DNA from: Sanguibacter sp. HDW7
GTDB taxonomy: Bacteria; Actinomycetota; Actinomycetes; Actinomycetales; Cellulomonadaceae
Direction of reading: 5' to 3'
Length of the DNA stretch: 64,000 nt
Assembly (NCBI RefSeq): GCF_011300875.1
Contig: NZ_CP049862.1
Span: 682,001 to 746,000 of the forward strand
The notes under the pieces are model-generated. The model had not been told where the DNA came from, ran no database searches, and saw only the letters and a program-made list of their open reading frames with translations. The position numbers were made by a program, and so were the translations under genes. Positions 51,108-60,812 of this stretch are shown here, in pieces. The first letter of the stretch is position 1. Every line of letters begins with the position of its first letter.

Positions 51108-51228
51108 TGGGGGTGGAACATCTCCTCGCGAGATGGGACGAGGACTCGGTGCGACCCCCGCGACGGCGCCCGGCAGTCCCCGTCCACGCCCACCTATCCG
51201 TAGCCACAACGTGAAGGGGAGGTCCGAC

Positions 51229-51525
51229 GTGTCGGTCCCCATCAAGCCGCTCGAGGACAAGATCGTCATCAAGGCGATCGAGGCCGAGACGACCACCGCC
51301 TCCGGTCTGTTCATCCCGGACACCGCCAAGGAGAAGCCGCAGGAGGGCGAGGTCCTCGCTGTCGGCCCCGGCCGTGTCGACGACAAGGGCAACCGCATCC
51401 CGCTCGACGTCGCCGTGGGTGACAAGGTCATCTACTCCAAGTACGGCGGCACCGAGGTCAAGTACGCGGGCGAGGAGTACCTCGTGCTCTCCGTGCGCGA
51501 CATCCTCGCCGTTGTCGCCGGCTGA
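51229..51525 (+). CDS. groES: Co-chaperonin GroES
   Basis: 98 residues from GTG 51229 behind AAGGGGAGG. Lid of the GroEL chaperonin. Conserved [20 protein letters not shown], mobile loop [21 protein letters not shown] and [20 protein letters not shown]. Heat-shock control through CIRCE. No groEL follows. Confidence 0.97.
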   Translation: MSVPIKPLEDKIVIKAIEAETTTASGLFIPDTAKEKPQEGEVLAVGPGRVDDKGNRIPLDVAVGDKVIYSKYGGTEVKYAGEEYLVLSVRDILAVVAG

Positions 51526-51542
51526 CACCAGCCCCGCGACGC

Positions 51543-51580
51543 CGGAACCCCGCCGCCCCTCCTGGGGCGGCGGGGTTCCG
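51543..51580 (+). terminator. Terminator after groES
   Basis: 17-bp perfect stem (51543-51559 with 51564-51580), TCCT loop, 17 bases after the groES stop. Confirms a monocistronic groES. Confidence 0.87.
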
Positions 51581-51623
51581 TCATACCCGGACAAAAGTCC
51601 GTGCGTCGCCGAGGCCGCGCGGG

Positions 51624-51629
51624 TAGCGT
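51624..51629 (+). promoter_or_regulatory. Leaderless-type -10 hexamer for the GNAT gene
   Basis: TAGCGT ends 6 bases before ATG 51636; no ribosome site. Confidence 0.45.
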
Positions 51630-51635
51630 TCCGGC

Positions 51636-52304
51636 ATGACGACGACACCGCTCACCGAGGCCTGGCCGATCGCCGCGCTCCGCGTCATCGAGGGGGATCT
51701 CGAGCTGCGCTTCGCGGACGACGAGCTCCTGCTGCAGCTCGCCGACCTTGCCGTCCGCGGCGTGCACGCGCCCGACGCGATGCCCTTCCTCGTGCCGTGG
51801 ACGCAGGCGGAGCCCGACGCGCTGCGGCGCGGACTGCTCGCCTACCACTGGGGCGCGCGGGCCGCGCTCGCCCCCGACGCCTGGAACCTCGAGCTGGCGG
51901 TGCTCGTCGGCGGCGAGCTCGTCGGCATGCAGTCGATCTTCGCGAAGCACTTCCCTGTCCGCCGGACCGTCGCGTCGGGCTCGTGGCTCGGGCTCGAGCA
52001 CCAGGGCAGGGGGATCGGCACGCGCATGCGACGCGCGGTGGTCCACCTCGCGTTCGAGGGCCTCGGCGCCGAGGACGTGACGTCGGAGGCGTTCGTCGAC
52101 AACCCGCGCTCGCAGCGCGTGAGCGAGAAGGTCGGCTACGTCGACAACGGCGTGCACCGTGCGTCCCGGGGCGACGAGGTCGTCGAGTCGCGTCGCTTCC
52201 GGCTCACGCGCACCGCGTGGCTCGCGGCCGAGCGGCCGGCCGTCGAGCTGCAGGGGATCGAGGGCGTGCGGCGGCAGCTCGGGATCGAGCCGGCCCGAGA
52301 CTGA
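51636..52304 (+). CDS. GNAT-family N-acetyltransferase
   Basis: 222 residues. GNAT fold of the RimJ/RimL kind: LAVLVGGELVGMQSIFAKHF, acetyl-CoA loop GLEHQGRGIGTRMRRAVVHLAF (pattern Q/RxxGxG), and SEAFVDNPRSQRVSEKVGYVDNG. Substrate unknown. Convergent with whiB. Confidence 0.85.
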   Translation: MTTTPLTEAWPIAALRVIEGDLELRFADDELLLQLADLAVRGVHAPDAMPFLVPWTQAEPDALRRGLLAYHWGARAALAPDAWNLELAVLVGGELVGMQSIFAKHFPVRRTVASGSWLGLEHQGRGIGTRMRRAVVHLAFEGLGAEDVTSEAFVDNPRSQRVSEKVGYVDNGVHRASRGDEVVESRRFRLTRTAWLAAERPAVELQGIEGVRRQLGIEPARD

Positions 52305-52372
52305 TCACTGGCGCCCACGCCCACGGCCGCGTCGACCCGACCGTGCGGGCCGCTGCGCCCCGGACGCGACGA

Positions 52373-52401
52373 ACCCCGCAGCCCGTCGAGGGCTGCGGGG
52401 T
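52373..52401. terminator. Bidirectional terminator between GNAT and whiB genes
   Basis: 12-bp stem ACCCCGCAGCCC / GGGCTGCGGGGT with 5-nt loop, between convergent genes. Confidence 0.8.
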
Positions 52402-52416
52402 CCGTCGATGCTGGTG

Positions 52417-52710
52417 TCAGACGGCCTGCGCGCGGCGCGGGTCGGCAAGGATCGCAGCGCGGTCGTCCTCGGAGAGGCCGCCCCAGACGCCGTAGGGCTC
52501 GCGGATGCGGAGCGCCTGCTCACGGCACTGCTGGAGAACGGGGCACGAGTGGCAGATGGCCTTCGCCGCCTCGGCGCGACGGCGGCGGGCGCTGCCGCGC
52601 TCACCCTCCGGGTGGAAGAAGAGCGTGTCGTCGGCGTCGCGACAGTTCCCCTGGTACTGCCACTCCCACAGGTCCATCACGGGTCCGGGAAGGCGCGAGA
52701 TCTCGGTCAT
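52417..52710 (-). CDS. WhiB-family iron-sulfur regulator (WhiB3/WhiD-like)
   Basis: 97 residues from ATG 52710 with GAGGAG 9 bases upstream. Four cluster ligands C23, C53, C56, C62; GVWGG turn at 74-78; basic C-terminal end. The N-terminal LPGP and the WEWQYQGNCRDADDTLFFHPEGERG stretch are closest in pattern to WhiB3 of mycobacteria and WhiD of Streptomyces, redox- or development-linked factors that bind sigma. It has a clear own promoter. Confidence 0.9.
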   Translation of the reverse strand: MTEISRLPGPVMDLWEWQYQGNCRDADDTLFFHPEGERGSARRRRAEAAKAICHSCPVLQQCREQALRIREPYGVWGGLSEDDRAAILADPRRAQAV

Positions 52711-52804
52711 GTTCGGTTGCTCCTCGTTGCAGGCCTGCGAGGTGGCCTGCGTCCCCTCGGCACGGATCTTGATCTCCCCCTCGGAGGACCTGTGCGCTGC
52801 ATGA

Positions 52805-52833
52805 ACGCTACAACTTGGTCAGAACTTGTTCAA
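52805..52833 (-). promoter_or_regulatory. whiB promoter
   Basis: On the minus strand TTGAAC (52828-52833) and TAGCGT (52805-52810), spacer 17. A 12-base palindrome ACTTGTTCAAGT (52824-52835) covers the -35, a possible operator. Confidence 0.7.
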
Positions 52834-52949
52834 GTCCCGTCCGTGCAACGCTTTGCGCGCGGGCACCGGCCCCAATCGCGCCGACGACGCGATGTCGGCG
52901 CGGTTGCGCGTGCCCGTGCCCGGTGCAAGCCGGGCGAGGCGGGCCCCGG

Positions 52950-52979
52950 TTGGCGCGGTTGCGCGACGCTGGGCAGAAT
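52950..52979 (+). promoter_or_regulatory. Promoter of the MerR-type gene
   Basis: TTGGCG at 52950-52955, CAGAAT at 52974-52979, spacer 18. The ATG is 7 bases after the -10, giving a leaderless mRNA. Confidence 0.55.
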
Positions 52980-52985
52980 CGAGCC

Positions 52986-54068
52986 ATGACCAGTGAGCGA
53001 GACGTCGCCGACGACGCCCTCGGCGTCCCCGACGCGCCAGTCGAGCTTGCTGCCGTCCGGGCGGCGAACCCGGGGGTCGCGGTGGCCGTCGTCGCCAAGC
53101 GTCTCGGTGTCGCGCCCGCGACGCTCCGGACGTGGGACCGCCGCTACGGGCTCGGGCCGTCCGAGCGCTCTGCCGGCTCCCACCGCCGCTACACGCGCGA
53201 CGACGTCCTGCGGCTCCTCGTCATGCAGCGGCTGACGATCGAGGGCGTCGCCCCGGCCGATGCGGCCCGTGCTGCGCTCGAGGCCGACCTCGAGGTCGAG
53301 CGCGCCAACCGCGACAAGGCCGTCATCGAGCAGGAAGAGGCGCGGCGACGCGCCGAGCACTCGGGCGGCCCCGGGCAGCCCGAGCCCCGCGTCGTCCACT
53401 TCGCGCCGCGCGCGGACGCTGCCCCCGCGCAGGTGGGACCCTCCGACGTCGTCGAGGCTGCGCTGACCTTCGACGAGGGGCGACTCGCGGAGCTGCTCGC
53501 GATCGGCGCGTCGGACGACATCCTCACGTGGTGGACGAACCTCGTCGTCCCCGCGTTCGCCAAGCTCTCCGAGCGGACCGTCCTCGCCAAGCCAGGAGAG
53601 TCGTTCCTCCCGCCGCTCGTCGCCGCAGGGCTGCGCGCGCTGCGCGACCGGCAGGCCGCGCACGAGCACGAGTTCGGCACGCCGCACCCGAGCCAGATGC
53701 GCCGCATCGTGCTCGTCTTCATCCCGCAGGACGAGCCGCACCCGCTCGCCGCGCACACGCTCGCCTCCGCGCTCACGGCACGCGGCGTCATGGCGAGGGT
53801 CGTCGTCGGGCGCACCGACGCGCACCGTGTCCAGGAGATCGTCGCGATGGTCCGCCCCGTCGCGGTCGCGCTCGTCGCGCTCAACCCGTCGCCCGATCTC
53901 GGGATCGTCGAGAACCTTCACGCGAACGAGCCCGAGCTGCCGATCTTCGTCGGTCTCGCGGACGACGCCACGGCCGCCAACGTGCCGCTCGCCGCGAACG
54001 TCCAGCGTGTGCGCTCCTTCTCCGGCCTGTTCTACGAGGTGCAGGCGTTCGCGTCTCGCCTGTCCTGA
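52986..54068 (+). CDS. MerR-family regulator with B12-binding-like domain
   Basis: 360 residues. Winged helix MerR domain at about 33-80 (VAVVAKRLGVAPATLRTWDRRYGLGPSERSAGSHRRYT-type). A linker of charged residues, then a helical part (DDILTWWTNLVVPAFAKLSERT) and a C-terminal Rossmann-like part, the layout of CarH/LitR photoreceptors. The B12 histidine appears kept in DEPHPLAAHTL (H252) but the expected glycine after it is Ala. Possibly senses cobalamin or has lost binding. Divergent from whiB. Confidence 0.8.
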   Translation: MTSERDVADDALGVPDAPVELAAVRAANPGVAVAVVAKRLGVAPATLRTWDRRYGLGPSERSAGSHRRYTRDDVLRLLVMQRLTIEGVAPADAARAALEADLEVERANRDKAVIEQEEARRRAEHSGGPGQPEPRVVHFAPRADAAPAQVGPSDVVEAALTFDEGRLAELLAIGASDDILTWWTNLVVPAFAKLSERTVLAKPGESFLPPLVAAGLRALRDRQAAHEHEFGTPHPSQMRRIVLVFIPQDEPHPLAAHTLASALTARGVMARVVVGRTDAHRVQEIVAMVRPVAVALVALNPSPDLGIVENLHANEPELPIFVGLADDATAANVPLAANVQRVRSFSGLFYEVQAFASRLS

Positions 54069-55667
<1,599 letters not shown>

Positions 55668-55692
55668 TGCGTCGCCTGCACGCGGGGCGCGC

Positions 55693-56610
55693 GTGAGCCG
55701 GCGAGGCCGGCGACCGGCGCCCCTGCCCGTGCGGGACGGGCTGAACCCCACGCGCCTCGCGCTGCCGCGCGAGGAGGCGTGGGGTTCGCTCGTCTCCTAC
55801 CTCGAAGCGCGCTTCCCGGGCGACGCCGAGCGCCTGCGCGAGCAGGTGGGCGCGGGCGAGGTCGTCGACGAGCTCGGCCGGCCGTACACGCTCACCTCTC
55901 CGTACCCCGGGGGAGGCCTCGCGTTCCTCTACCGGGACGTCGCTCCCGAGGCTCCCGTGCCGTTCGAGTCCGAGGTGCTCCACCGCGACGAGCACCTCGT
56001 CGTCGTCGACAAGCCGCACTTCCTCGCGGTGACACCGCGCGGGGCGTGGGTGACGGAGACTGTCCTCACGCGGCTGCGACGCTCGCTCGGGATGCCCGGG
56101 CTCTCGCCCGCGCACCGGCTCGACCGGCCGACGGCAGGCGTCCTCGTCCTCACGACGCGGCCCGAGGAGCGCGGCGCCTACCAGGAGCTCTTCGCGCGCA
56201 GGCAGGTCGCAAAGGTCTACGAGGCGGTCGTCACGCTGCCCCCAGGGCTCGAGCTGCCGACGACGGTGCGCTCACGGATCGTCAAGCAGCACGGCGTCCA
56301 CCAGGCCGTGACTGTGCCGGGCGACGACAACGCGGTGACGCACGTGTCGCTCATGCGCCCGCTCCCGGGCGGGCGCGCGCTCGTGCAGCTCCGACCCGAG
56401 ACGGGGCGGACGCACCAGCTGCGGGTGCACCTCGCGGGGCTCGGTGCGCCGATCGTCGGCGACCGTCTCTACCCGGTCGAGCGCGAGGTCGCACCCGACG
56501 ACTACTCCGACCCGCTGCAGCTGCTCGCGCGCTCGATCGCCTTCGACGACCCGTTGACGGGGGAGCGGCGGGAGTTCACGTCGCGGCGGACGCTGACTGC
56601 TGCTGGCTGA
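55693..56610 (+). CDS. RluA-family pseudouridine synthase
   Basis: 305 residues from GTG 55693. Catalytic motif HRLDRPTAGVLVL with its Asp, preceded by LVVVDKPHFLAVTP and followed by KVYEAVV and RPETGRTHQLRVHLAGLG. Modifies rRNA or tRNA uridines; which site cannot be told. The N-terminal ~85 residues have no S4 domain. 25 bases after guaB. A 6-bp hairpin joins its stop to the convergent lipoprotein gene's stop (56605-56620). Confidence 0.88.
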   Translation: MSRRGRRPAPLPVRDGLNPTRLALPREEAWGSLVSYLEARFPGDAERLREQVGAGEVVDELGRPYTLTSPYPGGGLAFLYRDVAPEAPVPFESEVLHRDEHLVVVDKPHFLAVTPRGAWVTETVLTRLRRSLGMPGLSPAHRLDRPTAGVLVLTTRPEERGAYQELFARRQVAKVYEAVVTLPPGLELPTTVRSRIVKQHGVHQAVTVPGDDNAVTHVSLMRPLPGGRALVQLRPETGRTHQLRVHLAGLGAPIVGDRLYPVEREVAPDDYSDPLQLLARSIAFDDPLTGERREFTSRRTLTAAG

Positions 56611-56614
56611 GGGC

Positions 56615-57379
56615 TCAGCCGAGGTGAGCCGGGATGTCGAAGCCCGCGGCCTCGATCGTGGCGTTGAAGTCGTAGGCCTCGGAGTCGCTGAGAGCGTTCT
56701 TGCCATACATGAGCCAGACGTCGACGACCGTCGGCTCGGCCGGTCCGCCCCGTCCCGGTTCCGCGCTCTGGATCTCGTGCCAGGCCACGCCGCCCGCCTG
56801 CTCGACGATCGACCCGAACGTCGAGGCGTCGACGTAGAGGCGCGGGTGCTCGGGCCTGTCGCGGAGGGTCGACTCCATCTCGGACTCGAGCGGCTGGACG
56901 AAGAGCTTCCTGGGCGACGTGCCGTCGCCGTCCGTGAGGTCGGGGACGAGCAGCGTCACGGGGCCGTCGACGTCGGCCGTCACAGCGACCGGTCCGTCGG
57001 CGCGGAACGCGCCGTCGAAGAGTGCCCCGGCGTCCTCCGTGAGGCCTTGGACCTCCCACGTGCGGCCCTCGGTGTCCGTCACCGCGACGGGGAAGCGGTA
57101 GCGCGTCGACCACGAGAGGAGGTCCCACCCGCCGTCGACGTACTTCTGCCGGAGGATGTCGGGGTCCCCGATGCGCAGCGGGCCCGCGCCGTCCGGGTGG
57201 TGCTCGTTGCGCGAGCCGATCTCGAAGCTCACGCCCAGCTGGCCGATCGACGGGTCGGGCGTCGGCGTCTGGTCGTCCTTGCCCAGGTTGAGCTGGAGCG
57301 AGCAGGCTGCGAGGCCGAGGCTCGCGACGAGGAGCGTCATGGCGAGGCCGCGGCGCCGACGGTGCGGGCGTGTCGTCAT
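56615..57379 (-). CDS. Lipoprotein of unknown function
   Basis: 254 residues from ATG 57379. Signal peptide with RRRR start, hydrophobic stretch and lipobox LAAC, cleavage before Cys26. Then a short Thr/Pro/Asp linker and a mainly beta-looking body with several Trp and Asp. I do not recognise the family. Only 4 bases separate it from the convergent pseudouridine synthase. Confidence 0.65.
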   Translation of the reverse strand: MTTRPHRRRRGLAMTLLVASLGLAACSLQLNLGKDDQTPTPDPSIGQLGVSFEIGSRNEHHPDGAGPLRIGDPDILRQKYVDGGWDLLSWSTRYRFPVAVTDTEGRTWEVQGLTEDAGALFDGAFRADGPVAVTADVDGPVTLLVPDLTDGDGTSPRKLFVQPLESEMESTLRDRPEHPRLYVDASTFGSIVEQAGGVAWHEIQSAEPGRGGPAEPTVVDVWLMYGKNALSDSEAYDFNATIEAAGFDIPAHLG

Positions 57380-57404
57380 CGATGTCCACCTCGTCAGACT
57401 CGTC

Positions 57405-57423
57405 GGGAAGCGTTCCCATGCTA
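57405..57423 (-). promoter_or_regulatory. Possible -10 and operator upstream of the lipoprotein gene
   Basis: On the minus strand TAGCAT (57418-57423) is followed immediately by GGGAA-CGC-TTCCC, an inverted repeat with 5-bp arms (57405-57417), about 26 bases upstream of the ATG. It resembles LacI-type half sites, but the centre is odd-numbered. Confidence 0.3.
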
Positions 57424-57500
57424 GTGGCCGCGACTGTTCCGCGACAGTGCCGTGCGCATTGAGGTGCGCAGCGCGGCGCGACCAGCGAGGTGCGCTCCGT

Positions 57501-57506
57501 TACCGT
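57501..57506 (+). promoter_or_regulatory. Leaderless-type -10 hexamer for the GPP34 gene
   Basis: TACCGT ends 6 bases before GTG 57513; no ribosome site. Confidence 0.45.
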
Positions 57507-57512
57507 CGGATC

Positions 57513-58367
57513 GTGATCCCCGCCGAGCTGCTGCCGCTCCTCCTCGTCGACCCCGGCTCGGGGCGCGTCGAGCGGACGATGCTCGACGTCGAGCGCATGG
57601 TCGCGGCGGCCGTGCTCGTCGACCTCGTCGCGCGCGACGCCCTGAGGGTCGTCCTCGACCCGTGGGGCCGACCGATCGTCCTCGCAGGCGACGTCGTCGC
57701 GACGGGGGACGAGCTGCTCGACACGGCTGCCTCCCGCGTGCGCGTCGACGTGCCGCTCGTGCCGGCCGACGCGATCCGTGCGATCGACCCCTTCGTGCTC
57801 GACGAGAATCCGCGTGATCGCGACGCGGCTCCCGGAGGGCTCGACGGGTCGCTCGTCCAGGTGCTCGGGACGCGGCTCGCGGCGCTCGGGCTCGTCGGGC
57901 GGCCGCGCGTCGACAGGTCGATCCTCGCGACGCTCGCGACGCTCGCGTGGACCTCGGCCGACCCGGCAGTTCCCGGGCGGCACCGGGCCGACCTGCGGGC
58001 GACCGTGCTGTCCGGGCGTGCGCCGACGCTGTTCGAGCGGATCCTCCTCGTCGCGCTGTGGTCAGGTCGCGCGGAGGAGTTGATCGCGGAGTCCCCGGCC
58101 GACGCCAGCGAGGTGTCCGTGCGGGTCGCGGCCCTCGTCGGCGGCGACCCCGTGGCCGTGCAGCTGCGCTGGTGCTTCGAGCAGAAGCAGGCGCTGCCGT
58201 GGGACGACGCCGAGTACCGGATCGTCCTCGGCGGGCGTGGGCACTCGAGGATGCGCTTCCGGGGGATCGCCGTCGGGCCGCAGGTGACGCCGTACCCCGT
58301 GCGGCCGGGCGCGCCGCGTCCCGAGGGGCCGCGCCTCAGCGGGTGGGACGGGGCCGGGCAGGGCTGA
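57513..58367 (+). CDS. GPP34 (Golgi phosphoprotein 3-like) family protein
   Basis: 284 residues from GTG 57513. N-terminal pattern ELLPLLLVDPGSGRVER ... VAAAVLVDLVARDALRVV and GDELLDTAA fits the GPP34 family, in eukaryotes PI4P-binding Golgi adaptors. Bacterial members, common in actinobacteria, have no established role. No membrane helices. Gly/Pro-rich basic C-terminal tail. Identification rests on pattern only. Confidence 0.55.
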   Translation: MIPAELLPLLLVDPGSGRVERTMLDVERMVAAAVLVDLVARDALRVVLDPWGRPIVLAGDVVATGDELLDTAASRVRVDVPLVPADAIRAIDPFVLDENPRDRDAAPGGLDGSLVQVLGTRLAALGLVGRPRVDRSILATLATLAWTSADPAVPGRHRADLRATVLSGRAPTLFERILLVALWSGRAEELIAESPADASEVSVRVAALVGGDPVAVQLRWCFEQKQALPWDDAEYRIVLGGRGHSRMRFRGIAVGPQVTPYPVRPGAPRPEGPRLSGWDGAGQG

Positions 58368-58422
58368 CGCGGGATAGTGGGCGGACTTGCGGCCGGGCGT
58401 CGTGGTCGCGCACGCTGGCGGC

Positions 58423-59082
58423 ATGAGCGACGCACACGGTCACGGAACCCACGGTCACGGGCACGACGAGCGGCCCCCGGCGGAGTTCTGGGAGGCGCAG
58501 TACGCCGAGAGCGGGCGTCGCTGGTCGGGCAAGGTCAACGCGTCGACCGCCATCGTCGTGCAGGATCTCGAGCCCGGCAGGTCGCTCGATCTCGGGTGTG
58601 GCGAGGGCGGTGACGTCGCGTGGTGCGCACGGCACGGGTGGGACGCGACGGGCGTCGACATCTCGCCGACCGCCGTCGCGCGCGGCGCCGAGGCCGCTGC
58701 GGCGGAGGGGCTCGACGCGCGCTTCATCGTCGGGGACCTCGCGACATGGGAGCCCGACGGCACCTTCGAGCTCGTCACCGCAAGCTTCCTGCAGTCGCCC
58801 GTCGAGCTCTCGCGCGGCGCCATCCTGCGTCGCATCGCGCAGCACGTCGTGCCGGGCGGGCGGCTCGTCGTCGTCGCGCACGCGGCGCCGCCGCCGTGGA
58901 TGTCGGCCGAGCACGCGGGCCACAGGGAGTTCCCGACGCCTGAGTCCGAGATCGCCGAGATCGGTCTCGTCGACGACGGCTGGACGGTCGAGGTCGCCGA
59001 GGTGCGCCGGCGTGCGGCCGTCGGGCCGGACGGAACCGAGGCCGAGCTCGACGACTCCGTCGTGGTGCTGCGGCGGGACTGA
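58423..59082 (+). CDS. Class I SAM-dependent methyltransferase with His-rich N-terminus
   Basis: 219 residues from ATG 58423. First 20 residues are His/Gly rich (HGHGTHGHGHDE), possibly metal-binding. Motif I LDLGCGEGGDVAWCARHGWDATGVDIS, a typical small-molecule methyltransferase core (tellurite-resistance TehB-like), with ASFLQSPVELSR replacing the usual catalytic region. Substrate unknown. Confidence 0.78.
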   Translation: MSDAHGHGTHGHGHDERPPAEFWEAQYAESGRRWSGKVNASTAIVVQDLEPGRSLDLGCGEGGDVAWCARHGWDATGVDISPTAVARGAEAAAAEGLDARFIVGDLATWEPDGTFELVTASFLQSPVELSRGAILRRIAQHVVPGGRLVVVAHAAPPPWMSAEHAGHREFPTPESEIAEIGLVDDGWTVEVAEVRRRAAVGPDGTEAELDDSVVVLRRD

Positions 59083-59130
59083 TCGCGGGGCCGACCTGAC
59101 CCTGCTGGCCTCTGCTGGGCGATCGGTTCG

Positions 59131-59167
59131 TTGCGTCGCGGCACCCAGCTGGGGTGCCCCGACGCAA
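59131..59167. terminator. Hairpin between methyltransferase and SGNH esterase genes
   Basis: 15 paired bases in two blocks of 8 and 7 (59131-59138 with 59160-59167, 59140-59146 with 59152-59158) with one internal mismatch. Convergent genes on both sides. Confidence 0.7.
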
Positions 59168-59179
59168 CAAGACCGGCGC

Positions 59180-60334
59180 TCAGCCCGCGAACGGGCCCTC
59201 GGCGAAGACCGCGTGGGCGAAGCGATCGCCGACGAAGCGGTGGGTGTCGGCGTCGGGGTGGAGGCTGTCGCGCAGGGGGTGCGCGGCCTCGTCGGCCGCG
59301 CCGTAGAGCGTGAGCCCGTCGAGCAGGAACAGGTGCGGGTCGCCCGCCTGGCGCTCGGTGACGAGGCGGGTCGTCTCCGCACGGATCGTCTCGAGCGTGA
59401 GACGTCCGGCGGGGACCTCGGCGGGGTCGCCGACGGCCTTGAACGCGAGCCGGCCCTCGGCGAGCGCCTCGGTGTCGAACGCGCCCGGACCGGGCGTCGC
59501 CTCATGGATGGCGCAGTGCAGGGGCGTGACGACGAGCAGCGGCGTGGTGGGGTGGCCGTCGCGGATCGTGTCGAGGAATCCGTGCATGCCCGCGCGGAAC
59601 GCGCGCAGCCGCATGAGGTCGGAGTTGATGAGGTTGATGCCGAGCGACACGGAGATGAGGTCGGCCGGGGTGTCGCGCATGGTGCGCGCGACGAAGGGGT
59701 CGAGCAGCGCGGCGCCGCCGAAGCCGAGGTTCTGCAGCTCGACGCCGCCGCGCCGGGCGGCGACCGCAGCCCACGTGCCCGTCGGGCGGGCAGCGTTGGA
59801 GCCCTGGCTGATCGACGAGCCGTGGTGCAGCCAGCGGCGACCTGCCGAGGCCGGCGGCTCGACAGGGGCGTTCGCGCTCACCTCGACGATCTCGACAGTC
59901 TCGTTGAACGGCAGCCAGATCTCGACGTCCTTGGCGTAGGCCGGCAGGCCGTCGAACGTCACGACGAGGTCGTCGCCCGGGATGAGGGTCGGGATGCCGG
60001 TCGCCATGTCGAGCTCGGTCGTCGTGCCGCCGCTCGTGCGCCGTCGGGCGACGACCTCGCCGTCGACGACGAGGTCGATGCTGCCGTCCGGCCGTGCGGG
60101 AGCGCCCGCGTACGTGACGCGCGTGCGGTGGGCCGTGAGCGTCACCGAGGTTGCGGCGGTGCGCAGGGCGATCCGCACGCCCGCGCCCTGGGCCTCGACC
60201 ATCGAGAGCTGCGGGTCCGCGGCCTGCGCGAGCGCCCACGCGGGCAGGCGGTGGGGCGCGACGCCGCGCGCGGTGGGCTCGAGGCGCAGGGCGCCGCGGA
60301 CGTGCTCGAGCGTGAGGGGGACGGTGTGGCTCAT
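59180..60334 (-). CDS. SGNH/GDSL-family esterase
   Basis: 384 residues from ATG 60334. N-terminal beta-rich domain (about 1-150), then an SGNH hydrolase: block I Ser in HHGSSISQG, block III GINLINSD with the Asn, block V DSLHPD with catalytic Asp and His. Resembles two-domain acetyl esterases (CE2-like) acting on carbohydrates, but there is no signal peptide, so it would act inside the cell. The ATG overlaps the stop of the upstream TfoX-like gene. Confidence 0.8.
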   Translation of the reverse strand: MSHTVPLTLEHVRGALRLEPTARGVAPHRLPAWALAQAADPQLSMVEAQGAGVRIALRTAATSVTLTAHRTRVTYAGAPARPDGSIDLVVDGEVVARRRTSGGTTTELDMATGIPTLIPGDDLVVTFDGLPAYAKDVEIWLPFNETVEIVEVSANAPVEPPASAGRRWLHHGSSISQGSNAARPTGTWAAVAARRGGVELQNLGFGGAALLDPFVARTMRDTPADLISVSLGINLINSDLMRLRAFRAGMHGFLDTIRDGHPTTPLLVVTPLHCAIHEATPGPGAFDTEALAEGRLAFKAVGDPAEVPAGRLTLETIRAETTRLVTERQAGDPHLFLLDGLTLYGAADEAAHPLRDSLHPDADTHRFVGDRFAHAVFAEGPFAG

Positions 60335-60705
60335 GCGGGTTCGGTTCTCGTTCCGGGTCGGTCGGTGGGGAGGCGGGACTCGACATACGTGCAGGCCTCG
60401 GCGAGGATCACGGGCCATGCGTCGAGGTGCGTCTGGGGCACGGCGATCCACTCGCGCATGACACGGCCGCGCATCTCCATGCGCGCGCCGGTGTCGGAGT
60501 CCTCGAGCTCGGTCGCGCGCTGCTCGGTCACCTTGACGACGAGGTCGCCAGCTGTCGAGACGAACGCGAACATCTTGCCGCGCACACGGGCGCCGTGGGA
60601 GCCGAACATCGGTGCGACGTCGACGTCGCCGCGCGCGAGGAGCGGGGGCAGCAGGTCGTCGAGCAGCGCGCGGCCGTGCTCACGTTCCGGGCGTGCTGTG
60701 CTCAT
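60331..60705 (-). CDS. TfoX/Sxy N-terminal domain protein
   Basis: 124 residues from ATG 60705. [35 protein letters not shown] matches the TfoX N-terminal domain; the C-terminal domain of competence regulators is missing. Such short proteins are widespread and of unknown role. Overlaps the esterase start by four bases (ATGA), hence co-translated. Confidence 0.75.
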   Translation of the reverse strand: MSTARPEREHGRALLDDLLPPLLARGDVDVAPMFGSHGARVRGKMFAFVSTAGDLVVKVTEQRATELEDSDTGARMEMRGRVMREWIAVPQTHLDAWPVILAEACTYVESRLPTDRPGTRTEPA

Positions 60706-60812
60706 CGTTGCGACCTCCGCCGAAGGGACCTGCGGTGCGAGAGACCGGGGTCGTCGGCCCTCTCGCGCAGCGTACGCCGCGGCGCGTGGCGGCCCTGCGG
60801 CAGAAGCGGGTG

